Assembly: GCF_014191775.1 (NCBI RefSeq)
Contig: NZ_JACHXA010000001.1
Location: forward strand, 124,001-188,000
Reading direction: 5' to 3'
Length of the DNA: 64,000 nucleotides
Origin: Limibacillus halophilus
Lineage (GTDB): Bacteria > Pseudomonadota > Alphaproteobacteria > Kiloniellales > CECT-8803
This document shows, one piece after another, positions 18,765 through 30,693 of the stretch (position 1 is its first letter; the number at the start of each line of letters is the position of its first letter). The position numbers were made by a program, and so were the translations under genes. The notes below the pieces were generated by a model. That model had not been told where the DNA came from and did no database searches. It saw only the letters and a list, made by a program, of their open reading frames with translations.

Positions 18765-19985
18765 ATGACATCTTTTGCGGCTGCAGGTAGGAGCGCCCTC
18801 GGCAGCTTCCATCCGTTCTTGCGGTTGGAACGCCTGTTGCGCGACCACCCTGCCGGCGACCACGGGCTCCCGGGCGTCAAGGGACCGATACAGCTACAAG
18901 TCGGCGACCCCAAGAATGCGCCGCCGGCATTCCTGCAGGAGTGCCTGCAAAAAAACGCGGCGGGCTGGGGCTCCTATCCGCCGCCGCGCGGTACGGCCGA
19001 CTATAGGGAAGCTGCAGCGGACTGGCTGACCAACCGCTTTGCCCTGCCGGCCAATTTCATCGATCCGGACCGCAACATCCTGCCTGTCCCGGGCACCCGC
19101 GAAGGCCTGTTTTTCACGATCATGATGGCGATTCCCGGCCCCGGCGAAGGCGAAAAGCGAAAGGTTCTTTTGCCCAGTCCCTTCTTTCACGTCTACGCCG
19201 GCGCCACGGCGGCGGCTGGAGGCGAGCCTGTTTTTGTTCCTGCGCGGGCTGAAACCGGGTTCATGCCCGACTACGCCGCCTTGCCCAAGGAGGTGTTGGA
19301 GAAGGCGGCGCTGGCAATCCTTTGCTCGCCGTCCAACCCACAAGGCGCGATTGCCGATGCAGCGCAGATGCGCGACGTCATCACCCTGGCCCGGCAGCAT
19401 GATTTCCTCGCCATATTCGACGAGTGCTACTCTGAAATTTATCTGGACCAACCGCCGCTAGGCGCGCTCCAATCGGCTGCCGAGTTTGGCTCACTCGACA
19501 ATCTGGTGGTGTTCCACTCCCTTTCGAAGCGTTCCAGCGCGCCGGGTCTGCGATGCGGTTTCGTTGCAGGAGATGCGCGCTGGATCGACCGGGTGGATGG
19601 TGCAATGCGCTTTGGCGGTGCAGGCGTCCCCTTACCGGCACTGGCAGCCGGGGCCAGCCTGTGGCGCGACGAGGTGCACGTGGAGCGCAATCGTGACTAT
19701 TACCGCGAGAGCTTTGTCATGGCCGAGCGTTTGCTCGGCAATCGATTAGGTTATCGGCGCCCAGGAGGCGGCTTTTTCCTTTGGCTCGACGTCGGGGACG
19801 GAGAAGCCGCAACGGTGAAGCTTTGGAAGGAGGCCGGTATTCGGGTCCTTCCCGGCGCCTACATGAGTGCGGAGGACGAACGGGGAGATAACCCCGGAGC
19901 GCCATATATCCGCGTAGCCCTGGTCTATGATGCGGCCTTCAACGAAGCCGCTCTACGCCTATTGCTGGACACCTTGGAAGTATGA
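18765..19985 (+). CDS. dapC: class I/II aminotransferase, probable succinyldiaminopimelate transaminase
   Basis: A 406-residue fold-type I PLP enzyme. It contains PIQLQVGDPKNAPP at the N-terminus, the CSPSNPQG motif, DECYSEIYLD and the PLP lysine in HSLSKRSSAPGLRCG. The C-terminus has GGFFLWLDVGD and PYIRVALVYD. The SKRSSAPGLR form and length fit the DapC group, which transaminates N-succinyl-2-amino-6-ketopimelate in lysine and peptidoglycan synthesis. dapB elsewhere in this window belongs to the same pathway. A general aspartate-type aminotransferase is the alternative. The GANTC array lies upstream and ftsK follows. Confidence 0.8.
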   Translation: MTSFAAAGRSALGSFHPFLRLERLLRDHPAGDHGLPGVKGPIQLQVGDPKNAPPAFLQECLQKNAAGWGSYPPPRGTADYREAAADWLTNRFALPANFIDPDRNILPVPGTREGLFFTIMMAIPGPGEGEKRKVLLPSPFFHVYAGATAAAGGEPVFVPARAETGFMPDYAALPKEVLEKAALAILCSPSNPQGAIADAAQMRDVITLARQHDFLAIFDECYSEIYLDQPPLGALQSAAEFGSLDNLVVFHSLSKRSSAPGLRCGFVAGDARWIDRVDGAMRFGGAGVPLPALAAGASLWRDEVHVERNRDYYRESFVMAERLLGNRLGYRRPGGGFFLWLDVGDGEAATVKLWKEAGIRVLPGAYMSAEDERGDNPGAPYIRVALVYDAAFNEAALRLLLDTLEV

Positions 19986-20052
19986 GACACAACCGCCACG
20001 CAGATAGTGCCTTGCAGGGCATCGAAGCTCCAACCATGCTGGGGGAGGAGGC

Positions 20053-22599
20053 ATGTCGGTGAGAGATTCTACAGCCGGACGCGGTGCGAGCCGCCTGTTA
20101 CCGGAGAATGCGAGCGCATTTCTGCGCAACCGCGCAATCGAGTTGCTCGGGGTGCTTTTGTTTGCCCTCGGCCCGGCCCTGATCGCCGCCAGCATCAGTT
20201 ACAACCCCAACGACCCGTCTCTCAACCGCGCAACGACGACCGAAGCTACAAACCTGCTGGGCCTGCCGGGTGCCTATGCTGCCGATCTTCTGCTGCAAAG
20301 CCTGGGGCTCGCCACTTTGGTTCTGGCGGTCATCTTCATGACCTGGGGTTATCGGATTCTGCGCGATCACACGCTCGAACGGATGTGGCTGCGGCTGACG
20401 TTGCTGCCTATCGGTCTATTGTGCATTGCCATGGCGATGGAGACGCTGCCTCGGCCCGAAGGTTGGCCTTTCCCCTCGAATTTGGGTGGGTTCTCGGGCG
20501 CGCTGTTGGCCAGCGCTCTCAAAGGCACCTTCGGACTGGCGCTTTGGCTGTTGGGGTTGATCGGCCTTGTTTTGGGCCTGTGTCTGCTGGGCTTTTGCTT
20601 GGCGCTAACAGGTCGTGACTGGCGCGCACTGGGGCGCGGCGCCACCTGGCTGTTCCCACGCCGGCAGGTGGATGCTAAGGGCAAGAAGTCCCGTCCGGAG
20701 CCAAAATCTGCCCGTAAATCTGAAGCTAGAACCAGCGCCGGAAACAAGGCCAGTGAAAGCGCGGGCGGTCTTTCTTTCCCTTCTTTCCTGACCGAACGTC
20801 CCTCCATGCCGCGGCTGCCGTCTCTTGCCGGTTTCTGGGCGCGCTTCAAGCCGCTCACGGGATCTGACGGCGAGGACGAGGAGGATGCACCGCCGCGTAG
20901 CGATCGCGTGGAGCCGCGACTGGATACCGGCAAGCGTGGCGATGACGGCCCCCGAAAACCCGCTGCCCGCGGTAGTGCCGCCAAGGGCCCGACGGATATC
21001 CCGAGCAAGCCTGAGGAGAAGAAAGCCCCACGGCAAACCGCGGCGCAGAAACAGGGCAGCCTAAAACTCGGCAACCCTGGCGACTACGCGGGACCTGACT
21101 TGGAGCTGTTGCGAACGCCGCCGCCAGAGGTTGTCAACGCTGAGCATAGCAACGACGCCCTGGAAAAGAACGCCCGCCTGCTGGAAGGCGTGTTACAGGA
21201 CTTTGGCGTCAAAGGCGAGATCGTGAAGGTGCGGCCAGGACCCGTGGTTACGCGATATGAACTGGAGCCTGCGCCTGGAACCAAGACAAGCCGGGTCATC
21301 GGTCTGGCGGATGACATCGCCCGTTCGATGAGCGCCTTGTCGGTGCGTGTGGCGGTCGTCCCGGGCTCCAGCGTGATCGGCATCGAGCTCCCCAACAAAA
21401 AGCGTGACACCGTTTGGCTCCGCGAGGTGCTGGCCTCCGACATTTACCAGGATACGCGGGCAAAGCTGCCATTGGTGCTTGGCAAGGACATTGGCGGACA
21501 GCCGCTCGTCGCCGATCTGGCCCGCATGCCGCACTTGCTGGTCGCCGGCACCACCGGATCGGGCAAGTCGGTCTCGGTCAATGCGATGATCCTCAGCCTG
21601 CTCTACCGCCTATCGCCCGAGCAATGCCGTTTCATCATGGTCGACCCGAAGATGCTCGAATTGTCGGTCTATGACGGAATCCCGCACTTGCTCTCACCGG
21701 TAGTCACCGATCCGCGCAAGGCGGTCGTCGCCTTGAAATGGGCCGTTCGCGAAATGGAGCAGCGTTATCAGGCCATGTCGCGGCTCGGCGTGCGCTCTAT
21801 CGAGGGTTACAACCAGCGGGTCGACGAAGCCCAACGGAAGGGTGAGGTGCTGACGCGCAAGGTGCAAACCGGCTTCGATCCGGACACTGGCCAACCGATC
21901 TACGAGGAACAGCCGTTTGATCTGACGGCACTGCCTTTCATCGTGGTGATCGTCGACGAAATGGCCGACCTGATGCTGGTCGCCGGCAAGGATGTGGAGG
22001 GTGCGATCCAGCGCTTGGCGCAGATGGCGCGTGCGGCGGGCATCCACCTCATCATGGCAACGCAGCGCCCGTCGGTCGATGTCATCACCGGCACGATCAA
22101 GGCCAACTTCCCTACACGCATCTCGTTCCACGTCACCTCCAAGATCGACAGCCGTACGATCTTGGGCGAGATGGGTGCGGAGCAGTTGCTGGGCCAGGGC
22201 GATATGCTCTACATGGCGCACGGCGGCCGCATCACGCGCGTTCATGGACCGCTTGTCACCGACGAGGAGGTCGAGCGCGTCGTCAATCACCTCCGCGATC
22301 TGGGTGAGCCGGAGTACCTCGAATCGGTCACCGATGAAACGGAGGTCGGCGGCGACATCCTGATGCCCGGTGGCGATGGTGGAGGCATCAACGGAGGCGG
22401 CAGCGGCGACGAGCTTTACGATCAGGCGGTAGCCTTGGTGTTGCGCGAACGTAAGGCTTCAACTTCCTTCGTCCAGCGCCACCTGCAGATCGGCTACAAC
22501 CGGGCTGCACGTTTGATTGAACGCATGGAACAGGAAGGCTTGGTCAGCAAGGCCAACCATGTTGGTAAGCGTGAAATTCTGGTTGGTGGAGACGGCTGA
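20053..22599 (+). CDS. ftsK: DNA translocase FtsK
   Basis: An 848-residue protein starting at ATG 20053 behind GGGGGAGGAGG. The N-terminal part (residues about 30-190) has four membrane helices. A charged, low-complexity linker runs to about 345. The motor follows, with Walker A GTTGSGKS near 500, [20 protein letters not shown] shortly after, and Walker [13 protein letters not shown] near 635. The C-terminal winged-helix gamma domain (from about 785, [21 protein letters not shown]) reads the KOPS orientation signals. It segregates chromosome ends at the septum. The linker is short compared with E. coli FtsK but normal for alphaproteobacteria. Confidence 0.97.
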   Translation: MSVRDSTAGRGASRLLPENASAFLRNRAIELLGVLLFALGPALIAASISYNPNDPSLNRATTTEATNLLGLPGAYAADLLLQSLGLATLVLAVIFMTWGYRILRDHTLERMWLRLTLLPIGLLCIAMAMETLPRPEGWPFPSNLGGFSGALLASALKGTFGLALWLLGLIGLVLGLCLLGFCLALTGRDWRALGRGATWLFPRRQVDAKGKKSRPEPKSARKSEARTSAGNKASESAGGLSFPSFLTERPSMPRLPSLAGFWARFKPLTGSDGEDEEDAPPRSDRVEPRLDTGKRGDDGPRKPAARGSAAKGPTDIPSKPEEKKAPRQTAAQKQGSLKLGNPGDYAGPDLELLRTPPPEVVNAEHSNDALEKNARLLEGVLQDFGVKGEIVKVRPGPVVTRYELEPAPGTKTSRVIGLADDIARSMSALSVRVAVVPGSSVIGIELPNKKRDTVWLREVLASDIYQDTRAKLPLVLGKDIGGQPLVADLARMPHLLVAGTTGSGKSVSVNAMILSLLYRLSPEQCRFIMVDPKMLELSVYDGIPHLLSPVVTDPRKAVVALKWAVREMEQRYQAMSRLGVRSIEGYNQRVDEAQRKGEVLTRKVQTGFDPDTGQPIYEEQPFDLTALPFIVVIVDEMADLMLVAGKDVEGAIQRLAQMARAAGIHLIMATQRPSVDVITGTIKANFPTRISFHVTSKIDSRTILGEMGAEQLLGQGDMLYMAHGGRITRVHGPLVTDEEVERVVNHLRDLGEPEYLESVTDETEVGGDILMPGGDGGGINGGGSGDELYDQAVALVLRERKASTSFVQRHLQIGYNRAARLIERMEQEGLVSKANHVGKREILVGGDG

Positions 22600-22776
22600 G
22601 CGACACACGCCAGACCGGCAGCCAAGAAACCCGTCATAGAATTGCCATGCTTGTCGCCTAGTAACGGCGATCTGGTGTACCGGCCTTGTCAGGCAAGATA
22701 AGCAACACCATTGTCTTGGCACGACCGCTACCGCGGCTTTCACCCTCAAATCATGCAAAACATGGCGAAGGCAAAT

Positions 22777-23481
22777 ATGAAAAGATTTCAGATCACCCGA
22801 CTGCGTCTATTGCCTCTACTGCTGTTAGGCGCGCTGCTGGCCGCCGGCCTCCCGGCGAAAGCGCAGAACGCTTCGCCCAACCTGGGTGATTTCAAGACCA
22901 GTGGTATCGACGGCGCCGACAAGGGATCGGAGGCCGCGCGGCTGCTCGGGAAAATCGAAGCATATCTCAACGGGATCGACACGATCACGGCGCGTTATGC
23001 CCAGCTCGCGTCCAACGGCGCCTACGCGGAGGGCATGCTGCACCTGGATCGGCCAGGCAAGATGCGCTTTGAGTATGATGCGCCCCACCCCATCGTCATG
23101 ATATCTGACGGTGATGTACTTTTTTACTACGACCGGGACTTGGAAGAAGCGACACGCATCGATGTCGAGCAAACTCCTATCTGGTTCTTGCTGCGGGAAC
23201 AGGTATCCTTCGATCAACCCTTACGTATCGTCGAATTGAAGCGGCGCGGCGGCACGGTTCTGGTGTCGCTCGTTGAAGAAGATAAGCTTGATCAGGGAAC
23301 CGTGACCCTGCAGTTCAATGAGAATCCACTCAGTCTTCAACGCTGGCAGATCGTTGACGCACAGGGAATGATTATTCAGATCACGCTCTTGGATCCGCGC
23401 TTCAACGACCCGATTCCCGACAAGGCGTTCGATTTCAGCGAGTACACGCTGCCGCTCAGCGGCAGCGCGTCGGACCGTTGA
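22777..23481 (+). CDS. lolA: outer-membrane lipoprotein carrier protein LolA
   Basis: A periplasmic protein of 234 residues. ATG 22777 follows GAAGG and gives a signal peptide MKRFQ...LLLLGALLAAGLPAKAQ; earlier ATGs at 22753 and 22765 give a longer leader. The mature part has the LolA pattern: LNGIDTITARYAQLA, GMLHLDRPGKMRFEYD, ISDGDVLFYYDRDLEE and QRWQIVDAQGMII. It shuttles lipoproteins from LolCDE to the outer membrane. The ftsK-lolA order is common in proteobacteria, and the neighbouring xthA also often follows in alphaproteobacteria. Confidence 0.92.
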   Translation: MKRFQITRLRLLPLLLLGALLAAGLPAKAQNASPNLGDFKTSGIDGADKGSEAARLLGKIEAYLNGIDTITARYAQLASNGAYAEGMLHLDRPGKMRFEYDAPHPIVMISDGDVLFYYDRDLEEATRIDVEQTPIWFLLREQVSFDQPLRIVELKRRGGTVLVSLVEEDKLDQGTVTLQFNENPLSLQRWQIVDAQGMIIQITLLDPRFNDPIPDKAFDFSEYTLPLSGSASDR

Positions 23482-23493
23482 CCGGTCTCACGA

Positions 23494-24285
23494 TCATCCC
23501 GTAAACGGCCGCGCCAAAAGACCCAGCAAAGATCGCTCGGGCCGTGCTTCGACGCCGATTACCATGTCGGTTTGTCGATGATTGCGGCTGAAGGACGCAA
23601 ATAGACGATCCCAGAAGCTAAAGAGCGTACCGTAGTTCGAATCGGTGTCCTTGCGCACCGCATGGTGATGCACCCAGTGAATTGAAGGCGTTACGATCAC
23701 CTTGGACAGCGGTTTCTCGACTACCGCCGGCAGGCGGAGGTTGGAGTGGTGAAATATCGCGGCGCAAAGCACCACCACCTCGAACACGACCACGGATGTA
23801 AAAGGCATACCGAGCAGAATGATGACGCCCGCACGGGCCAGCGCCGACAGCACAACCTCGCCGAAATGGAAACGCACCGCCGAAGTGGTGTCCAAAAAGC
23901 GATCCAGGTGATGCACCTCGTGGAACCGCCAGAGGAACCCCACGACGTGATTGGCCCGGTGCCACCAGTAGATCAGGAAATCGAGCAGGATAAGATCGAA
24001 AGCCAGACCTAAGGCGCCGCTCCACCAATCGGGTCTCCAATTGAGTATCTGGCCGCTTGCCCAAAGTGAAAGCGGCAGGACGATCAGGGGCGACAGTCCG
24101 ACATTAACCAGCCAGAGAGACGCATTGCGCGCCAACCGCAGCCAACTGGATCGTGCTGTTGCCGCCCCCAGTTCCGGCGGCAGAGGCGCTGCAGGATAGA
24201 GCCGTTCGGCCACGAAAAAAGCCCCCAGCCAAAGTGCGACGATCAGTCCCTTGTATGTCAGAAGTTCTTCGATCGCGTTTTCCAT
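23494..24285 (-). CDS. sterol desaturase / fatty acid hydroxylase superfamily membrane protein
   Basis: About 263 residues with four or five membrane helices and the eight-histidine di-iron pattern: WWHRANH, FHEVHHLDRFLD and HWVHHHAVRKDTDSNYGT. The last motif with D-x-NYG is typical of the bacterial group. Members hydroxylate or desaturate lipids, including carotenoids, fatty acyl chains and hopanoid-like molecules. The substrate is not predictable here. ATG 24285 is chosen because the alternative at 24321 adds a charged, unconserved leader. It converges with lolA. Confidence 0.85.
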   Translation of the reverse strand: MENAIEELLTYKGLIVALWLGAFFVAERLYPAAPLPPELGAATARSSWLRLARNASLWLVNVGLSPLIVLPLSLWASGQILNWRPDWWSGALGLAFDLILLDFLIYWWHRANHVVGFLWRFHEVHHLDRFLDTTSAVRFHFGEVVLSALARAGVIILLGMPFTSVVVFEVVVLCAAIFHHSNLRLPAVVEKPLSKVIVTPSIHWVHHHAVRKDTDSNYGTLFSFWDRLFASFSRNHRQTDMVIGVEARPERSLLGLLARPFTG

Positions 24286-24408
24286 AGCGCGTGATATGCC
24301 GCGCCTTGAAGGCGAAGGCAATACACAAGCCCGTGCTAGGGCTGCTCATAAACTCTACCGCATGCTAACGCTCTTGCGCTTTGTCAGGTTCAGCGCTAGC
24401 TATCGGGT

Positions 24409-25191
24409 ATGACAGCAAAGCAACCCCTCATTGGCGTTCCGGCCTGCGTCCGGTCCATGGATCAAATGCCGTTCCATGTGGTAGGCGACAAGTACGTGCG
24501 CGCCGTCAGTCTTGGCGCAAAGGGAATTCCCGTCGTCTTCCCAGCGCTGGGTGATCTTATTCCACTCGCTGAGATGATTGACCGTCTGGACGGCATAATG
24601 CTGACCGGCAGTCCATCAAATGTTCACCCTACGCGTTATGGCCAGACCCCTACACCGGAAGCCGAGCCCCATGACGAGTGGCGCGACGAAACGACGCTAC
24701 CCCTGATCGAGCTGGCGCTGGAGCATGGCGTACCCCTGTTTGCAATCTGCCGCGGTTATCAGGAGCTTAATGTGGCCCTTGGTGGGACACTCTATCCAAG
24801 GGTTCATGAGCTTGAAGGTCGTCTGGATCACCGGGCGCCCAAGGTCGAGAATATGGATATCAAGTATGGGCCGCGCCATTCCGTTGATCTGACACCCGGC
24901 GGCGAACTTGAGAAAATACTTGGTGTCCGAAGGATTGAGATTAATTCGCTTCACTGGCAGGCCATCGATCAGGTCGCGGACCGTTTGGCCATTGAGGCGA
25001 TCGCGCCAGACGGCACGTACGAGGCGGTGAGCGTCAAGGGCGCCAGCACTTTTGCGCTCGGCGTGCAGTGGCATCCGGAATACAAGGTCCGGGAGAACCC
25101 CGCTTCACTGAAAATGTTTGAGGCCTTCGGCGACGCCGCCCGGCAACGTGCGGAAGCCAGGGCGCAGGGCCGCCTGGCCTTGGCCGTCTGA
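24409..25191 (+). CDS. gamma-glutamyl-gamma-aminobutyrate hydrolase family (PuuD-like, class I glutamine amidotransferase fold)
   Basis: 260 residues. The nucleophile elbow is PLFAICRGYQELNVALGG (Cys), and the His-Glu pair is in QWHPEY. MLTGSPSNVHPTRYG and HRAPK-type segments are typical of the PuuD/peptidase C26 group. Such enzymes hydrolyse gamma-glutamyl-GABA in putrescine catabolism or related gamma-glutamyl amides. No other Puu genes are nearby, so the pathway is uncertain. Confidence 0.87.
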   Translation: MTAKQPLIGVPACVRSMDQMPFHVVGDKYVRAVSLGAKGIPVVFPALGDLIPLAEMIDRLDGIMLTGSPSNVHPTRYGQTPTPEAEPHDEWRDETTLPLIELALEHGVPLFAICRGYQELNVALGGTLYPRVHELEGRLDHRAPKVENMDIKYGPRHSVDLTPGGELEKILGVRRIEINSLHWQAIDQVADRLAIEAIAPDGTYEAVSVKGASTFALGVQWHPEYKVRENPASLKMFEAFGDAARQRAEARAQGRLALAV

Positions 25192-25271
25192 GCTTTGGTT
25201 CGTCGTTTCGGCTCTGCATGCCCGCCAAGGCAGCTATTCCTGAGATGCATACGATTGTGCGCCGCACCCTA

Positions 25272-25299
25272 TTGCAAGATACATTCTGCGACCTAGATT
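25272..25299 (+). promoter_or_regulatory. sigma-70-type promoter of candidate small RNA
   Basis: TTGCAA, a 16-base spacer and TAGATT lie about seven bases before the start of the hairpin-rich transcript. The -10 element overlaps a GATTC (GANTC) site at 25296-25300. Confidence 0.5.
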
Positions 25300-25305
25300 C
25301 ATACT

Positions 25306-25437
25306 CATGAGTGAAAGCCGCAACGGTGAGTAACGCATAAGAGGGAAGTTCCGTGTTCCCCTGCCGGAACTCCCAGCTCTTAGGAGCTCAAACGAGAACG
25401 CCCGGATCTCCTCCCCCCGAGCCGGGCGTTCTTTTTT
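25306..25437 (+). ncRNA. candidate intergenic small RNA with three hairpins
   Basis: Between the PuuD-like and xthA genes is a compact unit of about 130 bases with a promoter in front and a terminator behind but no gene. The second half folds into hairpins: GGGAAGTTCCG with CGGAACTCCC, then AGCTC-TTAG-GAGCT, then the terminator stem. Two unpaired pyrimidine motifs, CTCCCA and CCTCCCCCC, could pair with ribosome-binding sites, as in known alphaproteobacterial trans-acting sRNAs such as the AbcR group. I cannot assign it to a family; assignment as an sRNA is inference from architecture. Confidence 0.6.
25396..25437 (+). terminator. rho-independent terminator of candidate small RNA
   Basis: GAACGCCCGG and CCGGGCGTTC form a 10-bp stem whose loop holds CTCCTCCCCCC, followed by TTTTTT. 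Confidence 0.93.
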
Positions 25438-25582
25438 GCCTGAAATCCGCCCCCACCTTGATCGCGAAGCATCGTCACAAGGTTCGGCTTGCCCTGACCC
25501 CACCTAGGGCGGCAGACTGCGCGCCCAACGTTTGACGGGCTTGGATTCGTCCTGCCGACCCGCGCACCGGAGAGGATACAGC

Positions 25583-26383
25583 ATGAGCGCCCTTACCCTT
25601 GCCACCTGGAACGTCAATTCCCTGCGCCAACGCCTGGACGGTCTGGCGCGGCTTGTGGAAGAAAAGAGCCCCGATGTTCTGTGCCTGCAGGAGACCAAGG
25701 TTCGGGACGAGGAGTTTCCCGCCGAAGAAATCAAGGCGATGGGTTTCACGCATCAGGTTATCATTGGACAGAAAAGCTACAACGGCGTCGCCGTTCTTTC
25801 TCGCCGCCCGTTCAAGGCCGTGGGAGAGCGGCGTGCGTGGTGGGGCAAAGACGACTGCCGCCATGCATCCGTTGAGTTGGATGGCGGCCTTGAGATTCAT
25901 AACTTTTACGCTCCTTCGGGCGGCCCGACGCCCGACCCGGAAAAGAATGAGAAGTTTGCGCACAAGCTAGGGTTCTATGACGAGATGGCGCAGTGGGCGG
26001 CAGATCGGAAAAACGATGATCGAGCCATGATCCTGGTTGGCGACTTGAACATCGCACCGTGGGAAAATGACGTTTGGAACCACAAAAAGTTGCTGCGCAG
26101 CGTCGGCCATACACCGACGGAAACTGAACGCTTCCAGCAATTGTTGGCCTCAGGCGCGCTCACCGACGTGGGTCGGCGCTTTGTCTCCGAGGATAAGCCG
26201 CTTTACAGCTGGTGGGGTTACCGCTTCGCTCAGTCTTTTGAGAAGGACTATGGATGGCGCTTGGACCATGTCCTTGCCAACGCGGCAGGAAACGCGGCGA
26301 TCGCCGGCTATGAGGTCTTCCGGGATACCCGCACCTGGGAAAAACCCTCGGACCACGTACCGGTCATCGTCAAGGTCGCGTAA
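25583..26383 (+). CDS. xthA: exodeoxyribonuclease III
   Basis: 266 residues from ATG 25583 behind GGAGAGG. All motifs of the ExoIII/APE1 family are present: TWNVNSLRQR, LCLQETKV (metal Glu), YNGVAVLSR, FYAPSGG, VGDLNIAP, W-LDH in WRLDHVLA, and PSDHVPV with the catalytic His. It cleaves AP sites and acts as a 3' exonuclease and phosphatase in base excision repair. Its last 14 bases overlap the convergent alkB gene, so two DNA repair genes meet tail to tail. Confidence 0.96.
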   Translation: MSALTLATWNVNSLRQRLDGLARLVEEKSPDVLCLQETKVRDEEFPAEEIKAMGFTHQVIIGQKSYNGVAVLSRRPFKAVGERRAWWGKDDCRHASVELDGGLEIHNFYAPSGGPTPDPEKNEKFAHKLGFYDEMAQWAADRKNDDRAMILVGDLNIAPWENDVWNHKKLLRSVGHTPTETERFQQLLASGALTDVGRRFVSEDKPLYSWWGYRFAQSFEKDYGWRLDHVLANAAGNAAIAGYEVFRDTRTWEKPSDHVPVIVKVA

Positions 26384-26987
26384 CGCGACGCAGTGTGAGG
26401 TTGATCCGACCGCCGTCGGGAAACAGTGGCCCGGTCAACAGCCGGCTGGAGCCCCCCAGAATACGGTCTATACCATGGTAGGACAGCCGCGCAGGCCCCG
26501 CCATCACCAACACATCGCCTGAACGCAGCTTAACGACGCTCGAAGGCCCTTGCCGATCCGCTGCGATCCGAAACAGGCCGGTATCCCCCAAAGAGATCGA
26601 AACGACGGGCGCGGCAAGCTCTTCCTCGTCCCGGTCCTGATGCAACCCCATACGCGCGCCAGGCCGATAGTAGTTGACGAGGCAGGCCTCCGGCGGATGA
26701 GAATATTCTGCGACCGAAGACCAGACATCCAGCACCGATTGCGGGATTGGCGGCCAGCGCCGTCCGGTGTTCGGGTGACAAGCCTGATAACGATAGCCGC
26801 CTTGGCGGTCCGATACCCAGCCCAGGGGGCCTGTGTTGGTCATGCAGACCGAGAAGCTCTTGCCGCTGCGGGGCATCACCGGTGTAAAAAACGGCGCTTC
26901 CTGCAGCACGGACGCTATAGCGGCGACCAAAGTCCGCTGCTGCTCACCGCAAAGAAACTCCGGGAAATAGCCAACACCCCCGATCAC
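26370..26987 (-). CDS. alkB: alpha-ketoglutarate-dependent DNA repair dioxygenase AlkB
   Basis: 205 residues, a normal AlkB length. Fe ligands are His and Asp in GLHQDRDE and His in RLSYHGIDR, with the 2-oxoglutarate Arg in GRINLTLRRV. NYYRPGARMG and SISLGDTGLFRI are also diagnostic. It reverses 1-methyladenine and 3-methylcytosine lesions. Its ATG overlaps the stop of the small membrane protein gene by four bases, indicating translational coupling. Confidence 0.95.
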   Translation of the reverse strand: MIGGVGYFPEFLCGEQQRTLVAAIASVLQEAPFFTPVMPRSGKSFSVCMTNTGPLGWVSDRQGGYRYQACHPNTGRRWPPIPQSVLDVWSSVAEYSHPPEACLVNYYRPGARMGLHQDRDEEELAAPVVSISLGDTGLFRIAADRQGPSSVVKLRSGDVLVMAGPARLSYHGIDRILGGSSRLLTGPLFPDGGRINLTLRRVTRP

Positions 26988-27208
26988 CCTGTTTCCTCTC
27001 CCTTTCGGGAGCGGCCGCGACGCCGCAACAAAAAATAAACTGCCCCGCCCGCAAGCGCGACATAGCTGCCCAAACGAGACAGAATCACACTGTCGAGCAG
27101 CAGCTCGCCGGCCAACATCATCAAGACGCCTATCACCGCTATTGCAACCAACAACAAGGCTGTGCGCTGTCGTGGCGCGTCTGCTTGCTCTTTCTTATCG
27201 TTAGCCAT
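26984..27208 (-). CDS. small two-helix membrane protein of unknown function
   Basis: 74 residues from ATG 27208, which has AAGGAG upstream; longer versions lack such a site. There is a charged N-terminus (MANDKKEQADAPRQR), two hydrophobic helices (LLLVAIAVIGVLMMLAGELL and a second after SRLGSYVA), and a strongly basic tail (RRRGRSRKG). No family is recognised. The stop overlaps the alkB start (ATGA), so it is expressed with alkB. Confidence 0.7.
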   Translation of the reverse strand: MANDKKEQADAPRQRTALLLVAIAVIGVLMMLAGELLLDSVILSRLGSYVALAGGAVYFLLRRRGRSRKGEETG

Positions 27209-27300
27209 CGCGGGTCGGCTCCTTAGGCTCTGTGACTTTCTAGACTGGCGTTTTGGCACGCCGCGACATAAAAACCCTGCACGTCAAACGGTTTCAATGC

Positions 27301-27328
27301 TTGCAGGCGCGCCAGTCTTGACTATATA
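27301..27328 (+). promoter_or_regulatory. possible promoter of dnaKJ
   Basis: TTGCAG, 16 bases, TATATA lies about 130 bases before dnaK. Preceded by C at 27300, the first element reads CTTGCAG, which loosely resembles the alphaproteobacterial RpoH -35. No CIRCE element (TTAGCACTC palindrome) is seen here. Confidence 0.35.
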
Positions 27329-27459
27329 GCGCGTTGGAGCGACGTGATCATCATAGCCGTCGCAATGAGCCGAATGTAGACGAAAACCTTTTGGGGACCG
27401 AAGCGGTGGCGCTTCTGCTGGAAGGCCACCCGAGAGGTCTGCTGGAAAAGAGGAAACAC

Positions 27460-29391
<1,932 letters not shown>

Positions 29392-29484
29392 CGAACCCGG
29401 TTCGACCGCTGCCGGATCGGCCGCACCACGCGGCCGTATCCGGGGCGGGATCCGGACGACGCGGCGGAGAGGGCATCCACATCG

Positions 29485-30630
29485 ATGGCTAAACGGGATT
29501 TTTACGAAACGCTGGGCGTATCCAAAGGGGCCTCGATCGACGAGATCAAGAAGGCCTACCGGAAGCTCGCCATGAAGTATCATCCGGACCGTAATCCGGA
29601 CAGCAAGGAAGCCGAAGAAAAATTTCGCGAGGCCAATGACGCTTATGACGTTCTGAAGGACGAACAGAAGCGTGCCGCTTACGACCGCTTCGGTCATGCC
29701 GCCTTCGACGGCAACATGGGCGGGGGTCCGAGGGGCGGCGGCGGCGGCGATTTCGGCGGCGGATTTGCCGATATTTTCGACGAGATGTTCGGCGACTTCA
29801 TGGGCGGCGGCGGCGGACAGAGACGCCAGTCGGCAGGGACTCGCGGTTCCGATATTCGGATCAATCTGGAAATCACCCTGGAGGAAGCCTTCGAGGGCAA
29901 GAAGGCCCAAGTCCACGTTCCGACATCCGTTGCCTGCGAACCTTGCAACGGCACCGGAGCCGAACCAGGCTCCCAACCGACGACCTGCGGTACTTGCGCG
30001 GGTCGCGGGCGCGTACGACAGCAGTCGGGCTTTTTCACCATCGAGCGAACCTGTCCGCGCTGTCAGGGACAAGGCCGGGTCATCGAAGACCCCTGCCACA
30101 GCTGCCACGGACAAGGCCGGATTGAGAAGAATCAGACCCTGGCAATCCAGATCCCGGCCGGTGTCGAAGACGGCACGCCGATTCGGCTATCGGGCAAGGG
30201 AGAGGCGGGCCTGCGTGGCGGCGGCCCCGGCGACCTCTACGTGTTTATTTCCGTCAAGGCGCATCGCTTCTTCAAGCGCGAGGGCGCGCATCTTTTCTGC
30301 AACGTGCCGATCCCCATGACCACGGCTGCCCTGGGCGGCACCCTGGAAGTGCCGGTGATCGACGGCAAGCGCGCAAGACTGCAGATTCCCGAAGGCACCC
30401 AGAACGGCCACTCCTTCAGGCTGCGCGGCAAGGGCATGAGCGTGCTGCGCTCTTCGGCGCGCGGCGATCTCTATATCCAGGTTCAGGTGGAAACGCCGGT
30501 AAACCTTACCAAGCGCCAGAAAGAGCTGTTGGAGGAATTCCAGACCGAGAGCAAGGGCCAGAAGACCTCACCCCAGTCCGACGGCTTCTTCGCCAAGGTC
30601 AAGGAATTCTGGGATGGCCTCACCGAGTAA
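29485..30630 (+). CDS. dnaJ: co-chaperone DnaJ (Hsp40)
   Basis: 381 residues with all type I parts. The J domain (1-70) carries the HPD motif in [10 protein letters not shown] Gly/Phe-rich linker follows (about 75-115). The zinc centre has four CxxCxGxG repeats: [24 protein letters not shown] and CHSCHGQG. The C-terminal domains follow. It stimulates DnaK ATPase and delivers unfolded clients. It lies 93 bases after dnaK, probably in one operon. Confidence 0.98.
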   Translation: MAKRDFYETLGVSKGASIDEIKKAYRKLAMKYHPDRNPDSKEAEEKFREANDAYDVLKDEQKRAAYDRFGHAAFDGNMGGGPRGGGGGDFGGGFADIFDEMFGDFMGGGGGQRRQSAGTRGSDIRINLEITLEEAFEGKKAQVHVPTSVACEPCNGTGAEPGSQPTTCGTCAGRGRVRQQSGFFTIERTCPRCQGQGRVIEDPCHSCHGQGRIEKNQTLAIQIPAGVEDGTPIRLSGKGEAGLRGGGPGDLYVFISVKAHRFFKREGAHLFCNVPIPMTTAALGGTLEVPVIDGKRARLQIPEGTQNGHSFRLRGKGMSVLRSSARGDLYIQVQVETPVNLTKRQKELLEEFQTESKGQKTSPQSDGFFAKVKEFWDGLTE

Positions 30631-30693
30631 CGCGCCTTTTCCCCGCAACGCCTACATGCTAAAGCAAGCTGCGATGATTGGGGGAAACGGAAG

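Noticed and set aside
25353-25535. Plus-strand frame of 60 codons over the candidate small RNA
   Set aside because: It runs through the terminator hairpin and T-run and has no ribosome site.
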